From NCBI RefSeq assembly GCF_014648575.1, contig NZ_BMRJ01000001.1:1505600-1553570 (forward strand): a DNA stretch of 47,971 bases, written 5' to 3'. Below, one piece after another: positions 45,814-47,971 of this stretch. Each line of letters begins with the position of its first letter. Position 1 is the first letter of the stretch. A model generated the notes under the pieces. That model had not been told where the DNA came from. It searched no databases and was given only the letters and a program-made list of their open reading frames with translations. This DNA comes from Agromyces mediolanus. Its GTDB lineage: Bacteria; Actinomycetota; Actinomycetes; Actinomycetales; Microbacteriaceae. The position numbers and the translations under genes are program-made.

Positions 45814-46833
45814 TCAGTCGCCGGCGCGGACGAGGGAGGCCACGACGGGCCGGTGGTCGCTGCCGGAGGCGTCGAGCGAGTCGACGACCTGGAAGGACTC
45901 GACCGTCCAGTCCGGCGTCGCCAGCACGTGGTCGATGGGACTGCCGAGCAGCGCGGGCACGTCGGTCGGCCAGGTGCCGACCCCTGCGGCCCCCGCGGCG
46001 TTCGCGGCGTCGGCGCAGCGGCCGAGGTCGCCGCCCTCGCTGCCGAGCCCCGCGAAGTGGTCGACCGTGGCGTTGAAGTCGCCCGCCATGATCACGTTGT
46101 CGCCGGCGCACTGCTCGGCGATCCAGCCGAGGTCGCTGCGCCAGTTGCGCAGCTCCCAGCGCACCGGGGCGACGGCGTGCACGGCGACGATCCGCGGGCC
46201 GTCGCCGTCGACCGGCACCGCGACGAGCGAGGGCACCGTGTTGGTGTTGTCGGGCGGCCCGGGCCAGTCGGGGCTGACGACCGTGTACTCGCCGAGCTCG
46301 CTCGAGACGAGCAGCGTCGTCGATCGGGCCTTCGCGATGTCGTCGAAGGCTTGCCAGTGCACCCACATCGGGCGGCCGCCCTCGCGCATCGCGAGCGCGA
46401 CCTCTTCGCCGAACGGCTCGGTGGTCTCGGGCAGCACGACGATGTCGGCGCCGCGCTCGAGCGCGAGCTCGGCGACGACCGCGGCGTCGGGCTCTTCGCC
46501 GAGCGTGTTCCACGCCAGCACCGTGACCGCGTCGGCCGACGAGGCATCCGAACCGCCGATCCCGCGCACCGCGAGCACCGCCGCGTTGCCGCCCGCGAAG
46601 AGCAGACCCACCGTCAGCATGGCGACGGCGAAGGGGCGGACGCGGCGGCCGAGGGCGAGGAGCGCGAATACGACGGCCGCGACGACGCCGACGAGGACGC
46701 CCGCGCCCCGCAGGGCGACCACGTGCGCGGCGACCCACTGGTCCTGCAGGCCGACGCCCTGCGGCCAGACGAGCACGGCGCCGATGACGGCGGAGGCGAG
46801 CACGACGAGCCAGCCGAGCAGACGGAGCAGCAT
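45814..46833 (-). CDS. Membrane-anchored endonuclease/exonuclease/phosphatase family protein
   Basis: 339 residues. Three N-terminal hydrophobic segments (about 5-25, 38-62, 69-90), then an extracellular EEP domain: VTVLAWNTLG, IVVLPETTEPFG, IVAVHAVAPVRWELRNW, MAGDFNATVDHF, SPIDHVLATP and the terminal GSDHRPVVASL. Catalytic Asn, Glu, Asp and His positions are kept. Could act on envelope phosphodiesters or DNA outside the cell; substrate unknown. ATG at 46833 with TAGGTT six bases upstream, the spacer GGAGGG also resembling a Shine-Dalgarno. Confidence 0.9.
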   Translation of the reverse strand: MLLRLLGWLVVLASAVIGAVLVWPQGVGLQDQWVAAHVVALRGAGVLVGVVAAVVFALLALGRRVRPFAVAMLTVGLLFAGGNAAVLAVRGIGGSDASSADAVTVLAWNTLGEEPDAAVVAELALERGADIVVLPETTEPFGEEVALAMREGGRPMWVHWQAFDDIAKARSTTLLVSSELGEYTVVSPDWPGPPDNTNTVPSLVAVPVDGDGPRIVAVHAVAPVRWELRNWRSDLGWIAEQCAGDNVIMAGDFNATVDHFAGLGSEGGDLGRCADAANAAGAAGVGTWPTDVPALLGSPIDHVLATPDWTVESFQVVDSLDASGSDHRPVVASLVRAGD

Positions 46834-46839
46834 CCCTCC

Positions 46840-46845
46840 AACCTA
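46840..46845 (-). promoter_or_regulatory. Putative -10 (TAGGTT) of the EEP gene, leaderless type
   Basis: TAGGTT on the minus strand ends 6 bases (GGAGGG) before the ATG at 46833. Confidence 0.5.
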
Positions 46846-46972
46846 GGCGGCGGCCCGCGGCGACGCCGGGGCATCCGCCGTGCGATCGCTGGGAGTCGGC
46901 TGAGGCGGAGCTGTGGAGGAGGAGGGATGCCTCGCCGGCCCCCACGCGGCCGGGAGCCGCGTCCCGCGGGCA

Positions 46973-46978
46973 TAGCAT
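46973..46978 (+). promoter_or_regulatory. Putative -10 (TAGCAT) of the PHP gene, leaderless type
   Basis: TAGCAT ends 6 bases (GGAGGG) before the ATG at 46985. Confidence 0.5.
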
Positions 46979-46984
46979 GGAGGG

Positions 46985-47854
46985 ATGGCCGAAGCCCCCG
47001 CCGTCGCCCTCGAAGCCGATCTGCACGTGCACTCGACGGTGTCCGACGGCACGGGCGCGCCCGCGCAGCTCCTCTTCGAGGCGGCTGAGGCCGGGCTGCA
47101 GGCCATCGCCCTCACCGACCACGACTCGACCGCGGGGTGGGCCGAGGCCGCGGCCGCCGTCCCCGCGAGCGGGGTCGCGCTCATCCCCGGCATGGAACTC
47201 TCCACGCGCGAGGGCTACCACAGCGTGCACATGCTCGGCTATCTGTTCGACCCCGAGCACCCGGCCCTCGTGGCGGAGACCCGACGCATCCGCGAGTCGC
47301 GGCTGAGCCGCGCCGAGCAGATCGTGCGCCGCATCTCCCGCGACTACCCGCTCACCTGGGACGACGTGCTCGCGCACTCCGCGGAGGGCGCGACCATCGG
47401 CCGGCCGCACATCGCCGACGCCCTCGTCGCCCGGGGGCACGCGCCCGACCGCTCGGCCGCGTTCGCCGGCATCCTGCACCCGCGCTCGGGCTACGCCGAA
47501 CCGCACTACGCGCCCGACCCGATCACCGGGATCCGGCTCATCCGCGAGGCCGGGGGAGTCCCGGTGCTCGCGCACCCCGGCACGCGAGGCTCCGACGCGG
47601 TGGTCGCGCCCGGGCGGCTCGCGCAGCTCGTCGAGGCCGGGCTCTTCGGCCTCGAGGTCGACCATCCCGAGAACGAGCCCTCCGCGCTGCCGCGGCTGCG
47701 CGAGCTCGCGGCGCAGTTCGGTCTCGCGATCACCGGGTCGAGCGACTACCACGGCGACGGCAAGCCGAACCGGCTCGGCGAGCAGCGCACCGCGCCGGAG
47801 GTCGTCGCACGCCTGATCGCGGAGGGCCGAGGCAGCACCCCGGTCCTGCCCTAG
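46985..47854 (+). CDS. PHP-domain metal-dependent phosphoesterase (TrpH/RNase AM type)
   Basis: 289 residues. PHP motifs: DLHVHSTVSDGTG, ALTDHDSTAGWAEA, PGMELSTREGYHSVHMLGY, GRPHIADALV, VLAHPG and GSSDYHG, giving the full set of His/Asp metal ligands. Related proteins (E. coli YciV) degrade 3'-phosphoadenosine 5'-phosphate or short RNA from the 5' end; the exact activity here is open. ATG at 46985 with a -10 six bases upstream. Divergent from the EEP gene. Confidence 0.92.
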   Translation: MAEAPAVALEADLHVHSTVSDGTGAPAQLLFEAAEAGLQAIALTDHDSTAGWAEAAAAVPASGVALIPGMELSTREGYHSVHMLGYLFDPEHPALVAETRRIRESRLSRAEQIVRRISRDYPLTWDDVLAHSAEGATIGRPHIADALVARGHAPDRSAAFAGILHPRSGYAEPHYAPDPITGIRLIREAGGVPVLAHPGTRGSDAVVAPGRLAQLVEAGLFGLEVDHPENEPSALPRLRELAAQFGLAITGSSDYHGDGKPNRLGEQRTAPEVVARLIAEGRGSTPVLP

Positions 47855-47886
47855 GCGCGCCCGCCCGGCGGGCAGCCCGGAACGGC

Positions 47887-47920
47887 GGAACGCCGGCCGC
47901 CCGAGGGCGACCGGCGTTCC
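47887..47920. terminator. Bidirectional hairpin after the PHP gene
   Basis: GGAACGCCGGCCGCC pairs with GGCGACCGGCGTTCC, one mismatch, short loop. It lies between converging genes. Confidence 0.7.
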
Positions 47921-47934
47921 GGATGGAGCGGCGG

Positions 47935-47971
47935 TCAGGCCTGCGGAGCCGCCTGGCTCGCGCCGGCCGAG
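47935..47971 (-). CDS. C-terminus of an unidentified protein (partial)
   Basis: On the minus strand a frame entering from the right edge reads SAGASQAAPQA and stops with TGA at 47935. The Ala/Gln/Pro-rich tail and the hairpin beyond it fit a gene end converging on the PHP gene. Too short to name. Confidence 0.4.
   Translation of the reverse strand, partial: SAGASQAAPQA

Overview
The window is a compact, very GC-rich (about 70% by eye) chromosomal segment from an actinobacterium, most likely a member of the Microbacteriaceae. The support is GC-rich third codon positions on both strands, many GTG starts (plus a few TTG), 1-4 bp stop/start overlaps, mycobacterial-style gene neighbourhoods, and a dispersed CTTCGACAAGCTCAG-type intergenic repeat that I associate with this family. 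I see no rRNA, tRNA, insertion sequence, prophage or CRISPR array. Nearly all the DNA is housekeeping genes.

Layout. 1-1585: 5' part of a DHA2-type multidrug MFS exporter (minus), then a 45-residue hypothetical protein. 1936-7553: a five-gene NAD biosynthesis operon on the minus strand, nrtR-nadA-nadB-nadC-cysteine desulfurase, with two strong NrtR-type palindromes upstream. 7688-12542: glycine cleavage operon gcvT-gcvH-gcvP behind a tandem glycine riboswitch, ending in a hairpin. 12600-13716: a small membrane-anchored protein overlapping tail to tail with a CPBP-family membrane protein. 13924-19379: an oligopeptide-type ABC importer (binding lipoprotein, two permeases, fused double ATPase). 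19536-21440: typA/bipA GTPase. 21674-23302: a secreted M23 peptidase facing an enoyl-CoA hydratase. 23387-25751: lipoprotein, four-helix membrane protein, ferredoxin and dapC. 25919-27229: citrate synthase. 27293-29857: penicillin-acylase-family enzyme. 29953-32115: divergent dapD and dapE, which with dapC give three steps of the succinylase lysine/diaminopimelate route. 32123-33630: membrane mannosyltransferase-like protein and a DUF3117 protein. 33730-34841: O-methyltransferase and tatB. 34902-39444: aldehyde dehydrogenase divergent from a GPH-type symporter and a sphingosine-1-phosphate-lyase-like enzyme. 39476-42519: overlapping genes for an MgtE-N/CBS protein, a DUF1003 protein and Mrp. 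42844-47854: stress-type membrane proteins, Xaa-Pro aminopeptidase, an EEP-family phosphatase/nuclease and a PHP phosphoesterase.

The most interesting signals are regulatory: (i) a paired NrtR operator placed over and just after the nrtR-nad promoter; (ii) a glycine riboswitch whose apparent expression platform is an 8-bp helix that sequesters the gcvT ribosome binding site; (iii) at least ten genes whose putative -10 hexamer ends exactly 6 bases before the start codon, which implies widespread leaderless transcription; (iv) a 9-mer (GAGGCATCC/GGATGCCTC) found 12 times in 48 kb; (v) a 29-bp tandem repeat array joined to a dispersed repeat; and (vi) a divergent aldehyde dehydrogenase / transporter / S1P-lyase-like cluster that could form a small catabolic module. 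No radically new multi-gene system is evident; the lyase cluster and the MgtE-N/DUF1003/Mrp overlap are the best candidates for follow-up.
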